Shown here: one piece after another, positions 1 to 8,922 of the stretch
How positions within the stretch are numbered: position 1 is the stretch's first letter
Layout: each line of letters begins with the position of its first letter
Source: Butyrivibrio sp. LB2008
GTDB lineage: Bacteria > Bacillota > Clostridia > Lachnospirales > Lachnospiraceae
Assembly: GCF_000621565.1 (NCBI RefSeq)
Contig: NZ_KK211306.1
Location: forward strand, 211,886 to 275,885
Reading direction: 5' to 3'
Length of the DNA stretch: 64,000 bases
The notes under the pieces: model-generated
Database searches by the model: none
What the model saw: only the letters and a program-made list of their open reading frames with translations
Told to the model about the DNA's origin: nothing
Program-made: the position numbers and the translations under genes

Positions 1-1264
1 CCCTTCTGTTTCCCGAATGCTTGCGGTCGATCTTCACAACAGATTCAACAGGATCAAATTCTATGGTTGAATATTCTTTACCGTTATCCGCAAAGCGTAT
101 TTCAAATTTCCCGTAGGAAAGATCTGAGCCTGCCGGCCTTACATTTACAGTCATGTCAATGCATCTGCCTTCTACGCTTGAAAGTGTGCAGCTATCGGAA
201 ACAGTGACATTTTGTCTGCTTATTCTTTTACCGTAGTAATTCTCTATTTCGCGAATCGGCTTTTGAATCAACCTGCCGTTCTTTATCGATATTTCCCTGG
301 GAAGGCTCATCTGTCCAAACCACGGAAAATCTTCACGTTTTATTGCCAAAGCATCCCAGTTCTGGAGCCAGCCTATCATAACCTGTCTTCCGTCTTTGGT
401 CCTGATAGTCTGAGGCGCATAAAAATCTATTCCGTAATCTACCGCCTGACAATTCTCCTCGCAGAAATCTCCTTCATCGTTGACACTTCCGATTATGCAT
501 AATGTGCCGTTACCGTTATGAAATTCAAGCCCCTCGGGAAGCATGTCCTGCGGACTTGTGAGAAGTACATGCTTTCCGTCAAGCGCAAAGTAGTCCGGAC
601 ATTCCCACATGACTCCGAATCTTTTATTATTCTTTATAAGTATTTTATCATATTTCCAGTTAAAGCCGTCATCACTTGAATATTGTAAAAGCTGTCCATC
701 CCCGTCTACAGTCTTGTTTCCTACGACAATATAGTACTTTCCGTTTTCTTTCCACACCTTCGGATCTCTGAAATCTATTTTTCCCGCTCCCACCGGAAGC
801 TTATCGCCCGTGATCACCGGATTCATCTCATATTTCTCATAATCTCTTCCGTCTCCTACAGCAACGCACTGAGTCTGGACATCATAGAAGTTGCCATTCT
901 CATCCTGTTTCCTGAGAACACCGGTATATAGTATCAGATGTTTCCCATCCTCTGTTTCAATCGCACTTCCCGAAAAACATCCGTCCTTATCATAATCTGT
1001 TTCCGGTGCCATAGCGGCAGGAAGATACTTCCAATCGATAAGATCGTCACTCTCTACATGTCCCCAGTGCATAGGTCCCCAAACAGTCTCATAGGGATTA
1101 TATTGATAAAAAAGATGATATTTACCCTTATATATGCTAAATCCGTTCGGATCGTTCATCCATCCGCATCTTGGAGTAAGATGGAAAAGAGGGCGAAATT
1201 CCTCCGCGATTGTCTTTTCCTTTTTGCACTCATATTCTCTTGCTTTTAATAACTTATCGTTCAT
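1..1264 (-). CDS. GH32 beta-fructofuranosidase (sucrase/fructanase), partial
   Basis: Cytosolic glycoside hydrolase family 32 enzyme that cleaves terminal fructose from sucrose or fructo-oligosaccharides. The first 421 codons are visible and the C-terminus lies beyond the left edge. There is no signal peptide. The family signature WMNDPNG sits at residues 35-41 (D38 is the expected nucleophile), RDP at 166-168 (transition-state Asp) and ECPD at 221-224 (acid/base Glu). A good GGAAAGG ribosome site precedes the ATG, which overlaps the stop of the upstream gene as ATGA, so the two are translationally coupled. It is the last visible gene of the sugar operon. Substrate specificity (sucrose, inulin or levan oligomers) cannot be told from the sequence. 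Confidence 0.93.
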   Translation of the reverse strand, partial: MNDKLLKAREYECKKEKTIAEEFRPLFHLTPRCGWMNDPNGFSIYKGKYHLFYQYNPYETVWGPMHWGHVESDDLIDWKYLPAAMAPETDYDKDGCFSGSAIETEDGKHLILYTGVLRKQDENGNFYDVQTQCVAVGDGRDYEKYEMNPVITGDKLPVGAGKIDFRDPKVWKENGKYYIVVGNKTVDGDGQLLQYSSDDGFNWKYDKILIKNNKRFGVMWECPDYFALDGKHVLLTSPQDMLPEGLEFHNGNGTLCIIGSVNDEGDFCEENCQAVDYGIDFYAPQTIRTKDGRQVMIGWLQNWDALAIKREDFPWFGQMSLPREISIKNGRLIQKPIREIENYYGKRISRQNVTVSDSCTLSSVEGRCIDMTVNVRPAGSDLSYGKFEIRFADNGKEYSTIEFDPVESVVKIDRKHSGNRR

Positions 1265-2637
1265 AGTATTCCTTTCCTACCATATATCTTTAAATTGTCT
1301 ATGCTTGCTCCATGAAGGCGCACTTTCCAATCCGCGCCCACCGCCGAATAAATGCGGTTTGACAATGCTTTTTCGCCGTTAACATAGACCACTGTTATAT
1401 CTTTTTCCACAACTACATCAACTTGATACTTAACTCCCGCCTTAAGGCTCATACTTTGTTCATTGAGATAAGCATCATAGGTAATCTTATCTTCGCCATT
1501 GTCGATGGTTATTCTGTATTCCTCATTCTTCTCGGCATTGTTAAATATAATCTCCGACTTGCCTTCGTTTTCCATCTCAAGCTCAAATGTAAGCCGGCAG
1601 CTTTCCGGAACATTTCCAAGTTCCGATTCGTCTTTTACACTTTCTGCTTCAAAAATCTGTTTGTCAAAATAATTTATATATTCTTCAGGCATCGCTACGC
1701 CAAGCGTTCCATCTTCCAGTTCCTTAAGTTCATATACAAGGAGATTTCCCGCCCAGGTATAAGGAAGCCTGTCACTTTCTCTTTTCTTTCTATCCAAAAA
1801 ACCTATAAGATATCTTTTTCCTTTATATTCACAGGTCTTTGCCGCATAAAAACCGTTTCCGTCAAATGTATCTATCTTTGGTGTCTCCCACGGTCCGTTG
1901 ATACTGTCTGACATTCTGTAATATACAACATTGTTCCAGCTGAATGTCAGATAATAACGATTGCCCATCTTAAACAGATCCGGGCATTCCATAAAATATA
2001 AATCTTTGTTTGTATATAAGTCGCCTTCAAACTTCCAGTTTTTAAGATCATCGGAACGATAGCATATTATCGCGCTCTCATTCCCGTTTTCTTTTCTCGC
2101 TCCCACAAGCATCATATAGCCGTCATCTGTTCGCAGCACCTGCGGATCGCGAAAATCTTCCGTACTGTATCCTTCCGGAGCATGGATAATATTTTCAGCA
2201 TCCTTGGTATAAGTCTTATTGTCTTTACTTGTTGCATGCATCAGGCACTCTTTATCCAGCCCGTATTCCTCATGATAGTCATTATGTCCTGTATAAAAAC
2301 AATGATATGTTCCGGCATCATCAATAATAAATGATCCTGTTCCCACAGCAAGATCCGGTGCTTCCATTTCCTCTGAATATGCAAGTACCTGTCCCTTGTC
2401 TTCAAAGCTTACAAAGTTACGGGTGTAGAACTGATGTATCGGATGATACCCCACTCCGTTATTATCCGTTTCATAAAGATAATTGAGGTATACTCCTTTC
2501 TCTGTCGAAAGCGCCATGACATCTCCGACGTAACTGTCTTCAGCCCTTGGGAATAAACATTCATTCATTTTTTTACCGGCACATCCTTGTATCATCATTA
2601 ACGATATAAGTAGCAAACAAATTGTTATTCTTTTCAT
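1261..2637 (-). CDS. GH32-type lipoprotein (surface fructan hydrolase or fructan-binding relative)
   Basis: The start is set at the ATG that opens a lipoprotein signal (KR, hydrophobic core, lipobox ending IQGC, Cys19); an open frame continues upstream but overlaps the preceding gene. The mature 440 residues look like a five-bladed propeller glycosidase of the GH32 kind: a GDV with Asp39 near the mature N-terminus, RDP at 163-165 and ECPD at 217-220, followed by a beta-rich C-terminal sandwich. It is divergent, because the classical WMNDPNG block is missing. It is probably anchored outside the membrane, where it would trim fructans for the ABC importer encoded just upstream. A GH43-like activity or a non-catalytic role is possible. 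Confidence 0.8.
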   Translation of the reverse strand: MKRITICLLLISLMMIQGCAGKKMNECLFPRAEDSYVGDVMALSTEKGVYLNYLYETDNNGVGYHPIHQFYTRNFVSFEDKGQVLAYSEEMEAPDLAVGTGSFIIDDAGTYHCFYTGHNDYHEEYGLDKECLMHATSKDNKTYTKDAENIIHAPEGYSTEDFRDPQVLRTDDGYMMLVGARKENGNESAIICYRSDDLKNWKFEGDLYTNKDLYFMECPDLFKMGNRYYLTFSWNNVVYYRMSDSINGPWETPKIDTFDGNGFYAAKTCEYKGKRYLIGFLDRKKRESDRLPYTWAGNLLVYELKELEDGTLGVAMPEEYINYFDKQIFEAESVKDESELGNVPESCRLTFELEMENEGKSEIIFNNAEKNEEYRITIDNGEDKITYDAYLNEQSMSLKAGVKYQVDVVVEKDITVVYVNGEKALSNRIYSAVGADWKVRLHGASIDNLKIYGRKGIL

Positions 2638-2647
2638 CTTTTTTAAA

Positions 2648-2670
2648 TGGGGAGGATCATCTCCTCCCCA
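2648..2670 (-). promoter_or_regulatory. Intercistronic stem-loop between binding-protein and GH32 genes
   Basis: A perfect 9-bp stem (TGGGGAGGA with TCCTCCCCA) and a 5-nt loop lie between the stop of the solute-binding gene and the next ATG. No strong T-run follows, so it is more likely an mRNA-stabilising or partial-termination stem, as is common after binding-protein genes that must be expressed above their neighbours. It also contains purine-rich sequence near the next start. Confidence 0.6.
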
Positions 2671-2695
2671 TCTCCAACAAACATTAACCTTCCGA

Positions 2696-4348
2696 TTACT
2701 TGTAAAACTCGTCAAAATACTTCTGATAAATTGCAAGATATTCATCGATTCCGTATGCATTAACCTGATTAAGATAAGCCTCCCAATCAGCATCGCTGAG
2801 GCCATCCATTACAAACTTACTTCTGCTTGAATTTATATATGTAATAAGATCCTGCTGAATAGATGTAAGCTTTTCTGTATCCTCCGCTGTCATGAATACA
2901 TTGGGATATACATACTCATTGTGCATATCATTGGTGTAATACTCCTTGATCCAGTCAAGACGATACTGAGCATCATCAGGACATGTAACATATTTGCCGT
3001 AATACTCATCAAGGATTGCAAGAGGTCCGCCTACACACTCTGCTTCACGTACTTCTACAGGAGAAGCATCGCCAAGTGCCGCATGCTTAAGCATCTTTTC
3101 ACCCTGATCATTTGTTGACAACTCAAAGATATCAAACTCATCATCCTCTCCGTATGTTCCCCAGTTATTCTGAGGTGACTGGAACGGATCGTACATCTTA
3201 TCGAGCCATGCGCATACAAGTGCAGGATTCTCGCACTTTGCAGTTACAACGCATCTTCCGCGATCAAATCCGGAAGTAAAAGAGCTGTTAAGAGGAGTAA
3301 CATTTTTTGTGTCTGCCTGAAGCGCTGCAAGAGGAACAAAGTCCTGAAGATTATCAATATTTGCAACGTCCCATGTGAAGCAAACGCCATATCTGTGAGA
3401 CTTACCCTTTGCTACATATGTAGACCAGTCCTGTGTAAAGCACTCAGGATCGATAAGTCCTTCTTCGTAAAGCTTGTGGAGCCACTGGAAGCCTGACTTA
3501 AATCCTTCCTGTGTTGCTGTGCAGATAACCTTCTTGTCATTTGTCACAGCAATATGCTGTCCGATATCGTTATCTCCGTATCCCTCTCCAAATCCGTTGA
3601 TAAGAAGACTGGGATCCTGATCGTTCATTATGCATGACATAGGAATGATGTCACCTTCAATACCAAACTCAGCCTGAAGCTCTGAAGCGTGATCCTTAAA
3701 TGCTTTCAAAACCTGCTCAAATTCATCAACTGTTGTAGGAGTTGAAAGTCCGAGGAAATCCAACCACTTCTTGTTGATATAAGTAAAGTTGTTTCCAACT
3801 GTCTGGATAGCAGTCTTATTGGAACCAAGCTGCTCTATCCATGGAAGTGCCCAGATATGTCCCTCCGAGTCGGTACACATCGTGCGGTACTCCGGATACT
3901 TATCGAACACGCCTTTTAGATTAGGCATGTTATTGTCGATATAATCTTCTAAAGAAATGATGACCCCCTGGTCAGCATATCTGATAAGATCTGAGTTTCC
4001 AAAACCTGCATTGAACACAAAATCAGTAAGAGCATTCTTGTTTGCCATATTCAGCTGGATTTTGTCCCCCCACTGATCGCTTGAAATGGCTGTCCAATCA
4101 ACATGCACGTTTGTTTCTTCCTCAAGTCTCTTGAAGATTGTCCTATTGTTTGGTTCCGATTCCGTACCGGACGGATAACTTATCGTTCCGGTGATCGTAA
4201 CCTTTTCCTGAAGCGGAAAGCTCAGATTATCTGTTGAAACAGATGCAATATCACTTCCCGAAGATGCTTTGCCGCATCCCATAAGTGCGCCTGCAGATAC
4301 TGTCAAAGCAAGCGCTGCCGCCATAAACTTAGTTTTTTCCTTTCTCAT
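2696..4348 (-). CDS. Sugar ABC transporter solute-binding lipoprotein
   Basis: 550-residue extracellular binding protein of the CUT1 type, closest in style to the large LplA-like family of Firmicutes. It has a lipoprotein signal (residues 1-24) with lipobox ALMGC and Cys25 as lipid anchor, then a Ser/Gly-rich linker. The body has the usual alternating two-lobe pattern of periplasmic-binding-like proteins, with many aromatic residues suited to sugar stacking. It is encoded after the two permeases and before two GH32 genes, so the likely ligand is a fructo-oligosaccharide. No ATPase gene is present in the operon; such systems usually share one MsmX-type ATPase encoded elsewhere. Confidence 0.92.
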   Translation of the reverse strand: MRKEKTKFMAAALALTVSAGALMGCGKASSGSDIASVSTDNLSFPLQEKVTITGTISYPSGTESEPNNRTIFKRLEEETNVHVDWTAISSDQWGDKIQLNMANKNALTDFVFNAGFGNSDLIRYADQGVIISLEDYIDNNMPNLKGVFDKYPEYRTMCTDSEGHIWALPWIEQLGSNKTAIQTVGNNFTYINKKWLDFLGLSTPTTVDEFEQVLKAFKDHASELQAEFGIEGDIIPMSCIMNDQDPSLLINGFGEGYGDNDIGQHIAVTNDKKVICTATQEGFKSGFQWLHKLYEEGLIDPECFTQDWSTYVAKGKSHRYGVCFTWDVANIDNLQDFVPLAALQADTKNVTPLNSSFTSGFDRGRCVVTAKCENPALVCAWLDKMYDPFQSPQNNWGTYGEDDEFDIFELSTNDQGEKMLKHAALGDASPVEVREAECVGGPLAILDEYYGKYVTCPDDAQYRLDWIKEYYTNDMHNEYVYPNVFMTAEDTEKLTSIQQDLITYINSSRSKFVMDGLSDADWEAYLNQVNAYGIDEYLAIYQKYFDEFYK

Positions 4349-4457
4349 TAGCCCTCTCCTTACTATTAATACTTTATGCCTTCACAAGGATGTTATGCTC
4401 TTTTTTACCCTCCAAAGTACATTTAAGCTATCCTTGAAAAAACCACTGCAATTCTTC

Positions 4458-5372
4458 TCATCCCTTTACAGATCCGATCATAATTCCGGAATCAAAGTAT
4501 TTCTGGAAGAATGGATACATCACTATTAACGGAAGACTCGATACTATTATCGTTGCATATTTCAAAAGTTCGGCCAGCTGTGCCCTCTGTGCTGTACTCT
4601 GCATATCTGCTATCATTCCGGGATCGGGTTCGTTCTGTATGAGAATAGCCCTAAGCACCAGCTGAAGCGGTTGTTTTTCAGCCGAATTAAGATAGATCAT
4701 TGCGTCAAAATAACTGTTCCACATTCCGACAAACTGCCAAAGCATCAAAACTGCAATAAGCGGCGTGCATACCGGAAGCAGGATTTTGAAGAAAAATACA
4801 AGTTCATTTGCTCCGTCAACATCGGCTGCCTCCCTAAGTTCGTTAGGAACTCCCTTATAATAGGTTCTTGCAATTATCATGTTCCATACACTGAAAGCAT
4901 TAGGAAGTATTATCGCCCACATGCTGTCAAGAAGTCCCATGTTGCTTATAAGAAGGTATGTAGGGATAAGTCCGCCGCCAAAAAACATGGTTATGATGAA
5001 AATTGTGTTGAATATCTTTTTCCCTTTAAAATCATCTCTGGACATAGGATATGCACAAAGAAGAGTTATAAATACCGATATGACGCTGAATAAGACCGAG
5101 TAAAGAACTGCATTGCCAAATCCGATCCATATCTGGGAATTGGACATTACTCTCTCATATGCCGTAGTGGTCCACTTGCTGATATCAAAGACAATTCCCT
5201 TGTTCTGAAGTGTTATGGGATCCATAAATGAAGCTATGATAATGTACACTATCGGTCCGATTATCGCTGCTACAAACAATCCCAAAAGTATATATCCGAT
5301 CAGAAGAAAGATTTTATCTCCCACGGAAGCTCTTGCAAATTCACTTTTCTTAACTGTAAGTGTTTTTTCCAT
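4458..5372 (-). CDS. Sugar ABC transporter permease (MalG/LplC type)
   Basis: 304-residue integral membrane permease of a CUT1 importer, with six predicted helices. The cytoplasmic EAA loop is visible (NELREAADVDGANE) and would dock onto the ATPase. Length and order (second permease, before the binding protein) fit the LplC/YtcP family, which pairs with large LplA-type binding proteins. It starts 12 nt after the stop of the first permease gene, behind an AGAAAGAAAGA-like purine run. It works with the 5385-6305 permease as a heterodimer. Confidence 0.92.
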   Translation of the reverse strand: MEKTLTVKKSEFARASVGDKIFLLIGYILLGLFVAAIIGPIVYIIIASFMDPITLQNKGIVFDISKWTTTAYERVMSNSQIWIGFGNAVLYSVLFSVISVFITLLCAYPMSRDDFKGKKIFNTIFIITMFFGGGLIPTYLLISNMGLLDSMWAIILPNAFSVWNMIIARTYYKGVPNELREAADVDGANELVFFFKILLPVCTPLIAVLMLWQFVGMWNSYFDAMIYLNSAEKQPLQLVLRAILIQNEPDPGMIADMQSTAQRAQLAELLKYATIIVSSLPLIVMYPFFQKYFDSGIMIGSVKG

Positions 5373-5384
5373 CTTTCTTTCTCC

Positions 5385-6305
5385 TTATAATCCCTGACCG
5401 TCATTGAGCTTTTCAACAACCTTATTGACTGCTATCAAAAGTATTACGTTTATGATCGTATTGAAAAGACCTACCGCCGTTGAATAACTGTAATCGCCAT
5501 TCAAAAGACCTTTCTTATAAACATAAGTTGCAATGATCTCCGATGAGGCGAGATTCATATCCGACTGAAGAGCATATGCTTTTTCAAATCCGATACTCAT
5601 GATGTTTCCAGCCTGAAGTATAAACTGGATAACTACCATATCCTTTATAGCCGGCCATTCAACCGCTTTGATCTGCTGCCAGATATTCGCTCCGTCAATC
5701 TGCGCCGCCTCTTTTAACTCTGCACTTGCATTTGAAAGCGCCGCCGTGTACATGATGGATGCCCATCCTGCTCCCTGCCAGATACCGCTTATGATATAAA
5801 TTGGTCTGAATGCTGCAGGGATGGTAAGGAAGTTTATGTTTGTTCCCAAGAACATGTTGAAAGGTCCTGTTACCGAAAGCAAAATCCTTACCATACCGCA
5901 AAGAACGATTACTGAAATGAAGTTAGGCATATACAGGACCAACTGAATCTTCTGCTTTATCTTGCTGCTGGTTATTCTGTTGAGAAGAAGCGCCAGGATG
6001 ATAGGCATCGGGAATCCCCACAACAGTCCGTATACACTTAGTTTTAACGTATTCACCAGATACTGCATAAAGTCAGGTGAAGACAAAAACTGTTGAAAAT
6101 ATTTAAGTCCAACCCACTCACTTCCAAGTATTCCTTTAAACGGGTTGTACTTCTGAAACGCGATCAGGATTCCTCCCATAGGAATATATTTGAAAATAAT
6201 GGTGAGTATAAGTGCAGGTCCTAAAAAGAATACATACAACTGCCAGTGCTGCCTGATATATACGAGTGTGTTATGCAGCGTATTATCCTTCGTTTTAGCA
6301 TTCAT
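5385..6305 (-). CDS. Sugar ABC transporter permease (MalF/LplB type)
   Basis: 306-residue membrane permease, first gene of the fructan-utilisation operon. The helices follow a short cytosolic N-terminus, and the EAA loop reads AELKEAAQIDGANIW, diagnostic for CUT1 permeases. It belongs to the LplB subgroup (no long MalF-type periplasmic loop). The start has GGAGGAAC a few bases upstream. The promoter must lie in the 210-bp gap shared with the divergent LacI regulator, which is full of repeated operator-like sequence, so induction by sugar is very likely. Confidence 0.92.
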   Translation of the reverse strand: MNAKTKDNTLHNTLVYIRQHWQLYVFFLGPALILTIIFKYIPMGGILIAFQKYNPFKGILGSEWVGLKYFQQFLSSPDFMQYLVNTLKLSVYGLLWGFPMPIILALLLNRITSSKIKQKIQLVLYMPNFISVIVLCGMVRILLSVTGPFNMFLGTNINFLTIPAAFRPIYIISGIWQGAGWASIMYTAALSNASAELKEAAQIDGANIWQQIKAVEWPAIKDMVVIQFILQAGNIMSIGFEKAYALQSDMNLASSEIIATYVYKKGLLNGDYSYSTAVGLFNTIINVILLIAVNKVVEKLNDGQGL

Positions 6306-6322
6306 ATTAGTTCCTCCATTAC

Positions 6323-6480
6323 TTTTACATTTGTAACATTCATTTTGTATATGTAAAAATTATCACATGTGAACTTATATGTCAACATATTAATTTTTAC
6401 ATTTGAACAATTTTGTTTTACATTTGACACTTCCCGCATTGCATCATATAATTTATTTGCATAGTGTGCAAATGTAAAAT
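6323..6480. promoter_or_regulatory. Divergent promoter region with five related operator-like sites
   Basis: The gap between the permease operon and the LacI gene holds repeats of one element, TTTTACATTTGNAC: 6323-6337, 6361-6374 (variant TATCACATGTGAAC), 6395-6408, 6417-6430, and an inverted copy at 6466-6480. The 6361 copy is itself near-palindromic (TCACATGTGA). The sites are the natural targets for the LacI-family regulator encoded next door. The inverted copy lies 38 bp before the regulator's ATG, which fits autoregulation. Confidence 0.7.
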
Positions 6481-6517
6481 AATATGCACAATATTTTTTG
6501 ACCAACGGAGAAAAAAT

Positions 6518-7585
6518 ATGTCAACAAAAGTTACTATTCAAGATATAGCCGATGCTCTGGGATTATCCAGAAATACGGTGTCCAAAGCAATAAACAATAC
6601 AGGTGTACTGGCTGAATCCACAAGGCAGAAAGTTCTTGAAAAAGCGCTGGAAATGGGATACAAGCAGTTCTCATATGCCAATTCTGTTGCGGATATAAAA
6701 AATCCTTCTTTTACAAAGGCCAAAGTTTCGGGTGAAATAGCTCTTTTCACCGGAATTTTTCTTAATAATTCGCATTTTGCATCAACCATGCTCGACAAGT
6801 TTCAGCACGAGATTTCCGTTATCGGATACAGTCTCACCATACACAGAGTCGATGCAAACAACTTTACGGACTTAAGCCTTCCTCTTACATTCAGGCCCGA
6901 AAACACAAAAGCTATTGTTTGTATAGAAATGTTCGATCAGCAGTACTGCGAAATGCTCTGTAATCTCGGCCTTCCCGTTCTTATGATAGACGCCCCGGTC
7001 GCAAGTTACTGGCGCCCACTTAATGCCGACATTCTGCTGATGGATAATTTTTCCGATATATACCGCGTCGTAAACGACATGAGCAAAAAAGGTATAGCAA
7101 AAATAGGTTTTGTCGGACAGGTAACACACTGCCGCTCTTTCTATGAGCGTTTTATGGCTTTTAGAGAAGCCATGTACATCAACAATCTTACATTTGAAGA
7201 TAAATACTGCCTTTCTGAGGTTCATCCTCACGGTCTTGAGTACAAGGACTACTTATTTAAAGCTCTTAAAAAAATGAAAGAACTACCTGAAATGTTCATT
7301 TGTGCAAATGACTTTGTTGCATTGGATCTTTTGTATGGACTTAATAAGATAGGCATAGAATGCCCCAAAGATATAAAGTTGTTTGGCTTTGATGATTCGC
7401 CGGAATCAAAGATAATGACTCCGTCATTATCCACAAGCCATATTCACAGTCAGATAATCGGATATTCCGCAGCAAATCTTGTTATTTCACGAATAGAACA
7501 GCCCAATCTGAACTATCGTACCACATACACCGAAACTGACCTTATTTACAGGGATTCAACAAGTTCGAAGAAATTTCCTCAATAA
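6518..7585 (+). CDS. LacI-family transcriptional regulator
   Basis: 355-residue regulator. The N-terminal HTH reads TIQDIADALGLSRNTVSKAI followed by the hinge, then a periplasmic-binding-like effector domain (residues about 65-340). The ATG at 6518 is chosen over an upstream frame start at 6464 because it has GGAG at the right distance and opens directly with the LacI HTH; the longer form would also run through an operator site. The gene is divergent from the sugar operon and is probably its sugar-responsive repressor or activator. Confidence 0.93.
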   Translation: MSTKVTIQDIADALGLSRNTVSKAINNTGVLAESTRQKVLEKALEMGYKQFSYANSVADIKNPSFTKAKVSGEIALFTGIFLNNSHFASTMLDKFQHEISVIGYSLTIHRVDANNFTDLSLPLTFRPENTKAIVCIEMFDQQYCEMLCNLGLPVLMIDAPVASYWRPLNADILLMDNFSDIYRVVNDMSKKGIAKIGFVGQVTHCRSFYERFMAFREAMYINNLTFEDKYCLSEVHPHGLEYKDYLFKALKKMKELPEMFICANDFVALDLLYGLNKIGIECPKDIKLFGFDDSPESKIMTPSLSTSHIHSQIIGYSAANLVISRIEQPNLNYRTTYTETDLIYRDSTSSKKFPQ

Positions 7586-7632
7586 AAACCGCTCCGCCAC
7601 CGATAGCTTCGGTAACAGAACGGTTCTTTTGA
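7586..7632. terminator. Bidirectional terminator between convergent genes
   Basis: Nested complementary blocks AACCG/CGGTT and ACCGA/TCGGT with A-run on the left and TTCTTTT on the right, between the stops of the convergent LacI and nitrogenase-like genes. Confidence 0.6.
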
Positions 7633-8922
7633 TCAGTTGTTATCATAAATATCTTCCGTAAATGTAAGGCTTCCTCTGTAACCCGCATAGGTTCTGTTAA
7701 AAATAAGCCTTTCATTTATGGGAAATGCTCCGAGGATGAACTGAATCTCTTTTTCAAGCGCAATTTCTCTCTCGTTGCTACTTCCTACAAGAAGTGTTAT
7801 CTCTTTTTCCTCCTCACGGATTGCCTTGTTGATTTCGTACTGATCCGTCAGGAAAAGAACTTTCGGAGGCTTTGCATATTCAAGGTCCCGAATTTCTTTT
7901 TCTATCCTGTCCTTGTCCTCCTGTCTGAAGATTGGCTCGGATACTATCACCAGAACAGGTGTGAAGCTGTAATCATTCGCAAGATATCTTGTGTATCCGA
8001 CAGCACTGTTTGCATCTGCAACAACAGCAAATCTTTTCCAGCTCACAACACCGATTGACTGTCCCAGATAGCTGTAGACGTAGTCCTCTTCCGCCTCGAT
8101 CACATCCTCTACAAGTTTTTCATCAAGATTAAGTGCTTTCTGCACTGCTCTGATAAAATTAGTGGTATCTGTCGCGCCGACAAAGAGTCCCGGAATCCTG
8201 ATACTTGGAACGCCGAATTTCTCCTCATACTTCTTGGCTGGCCCGTTGAAGATCCACGGATTTACAATGATATTGAGCGCCGCACCGGAGCTCTTTTTAA
8301 TATCTTCAATTCCCTGATGTTTGGTAAAAAAGGTATTGACCTTAAGTCCGAGCTTCGAAAGAATCCTATCGATCTCTTCAAGCGTGCCGCTCCAGAACGG
8401 ATCGTGGTAGGGCACAATTCCAAATATATTCACAAGCTTATCGTCCTTTGGAACATCTTTTTCAATAACCTTGTCGATAAATGTGTTCCAGATCACCTCA
8501 TATCCGAGGTTACTGTCGCCCGCAAATCCGGGCGTATCGATCGCATAGACTTCATGCCCTTCTTCCCTGAATTTACTTGTGACGCTCTCGATATCATCTC
8601 CGATAATACCTGCGGTACATCCGGTCAGGACAAAAAAAGCATCGGCATCCATTATGTCAATCGAGCCCTGTATTGTTGTTCTTAATTTATTAACTCCGCC
8701 GAATACTACTTCTTTTTCAAGCATATTGCTTGACGGGATTGACACTCCGCTTACAAAGCATGAGTGTTTATGTCCCGACTGTCCCTGATCTGCTGCCGTT
8801 GTCTGCATACAGCATCCTGGACCTGAATGTAATATCGGGCAGACTCTGTTTATCGCACCAAGAACGGCGTTGATTCCTGCAAGAACGCATCCGCCCTTAG
8901 GATTTTCCATAATATGTGACAT
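7633..8922 (-). CDS. Nitrogenase component 1-like protein (NifK/NifN/BchB-type subunit)
   Basis: 429 residues, second subunit of a nitrogenase-like pair. The start at 8922 overlaps the upstream stop as TAATG; the longer frame start would lie inside the upstream gene. Cysteines that match the P-cluster or bridging-cluster ligands of component 1 proteins are present: GGC near residue 11, GPGCC near 37, and LTGCTAGIIGDD near 100. The C-terminal half shows repeated Rossmann-like strands. No His ligand motif for a FeMo-type cofactor is evident, so it should not be called a true nitrogenase. Candidates are the NifEN, BchNB, CfbD or Mar relatives. A NifH-like ATP-dependent reductase would be required but is not in the window. 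Confidence 0.8.
   Translation of the reverse strand: MSHIMENPKGGCVLAGINAVLGAINRVCPILHSGPGCCMQTTAADQGQSGHKHSCFVSGVSIPSSNMLEKEVVFGGVNKLRTTIQGSIDIMDADAFFVLTGCTAGIIGDDIESVTSKFREEGHEVYAIDTPGFAGDSNLGYEVIWNTFIDKVIEKDVPKDDKLVNIFGIVPYHDPFWSGTLEEIDRILSKLGLKVNTFFTKHQGIEDIKKSSGAALNIIVNPWIFNGPAKKYEEKFGVPSIRIPGLFVGATDTTNFIRAVQKALNLDEKLVEDVIEAEEDYVYSYLGQSIGVVSWKRFAVVADANSAVGYTRYLANDYSFTPVLVIVSEPIFRQEDKDRIEKEIRDLEYAKPPKVLFLTDQYEINKAIREEEKEITLLVGSSNEREIALEKEIQFILGAFPINERLIFNRTYAGYRGSLTFTEDIYDNN

Noticed and set aside
1423..1911. Plus-strand 162-codon frame opposite the GH32-type lipoprotein
   Set aside because: Antisense shadow of a well-supported gene; no ribosome site or family.
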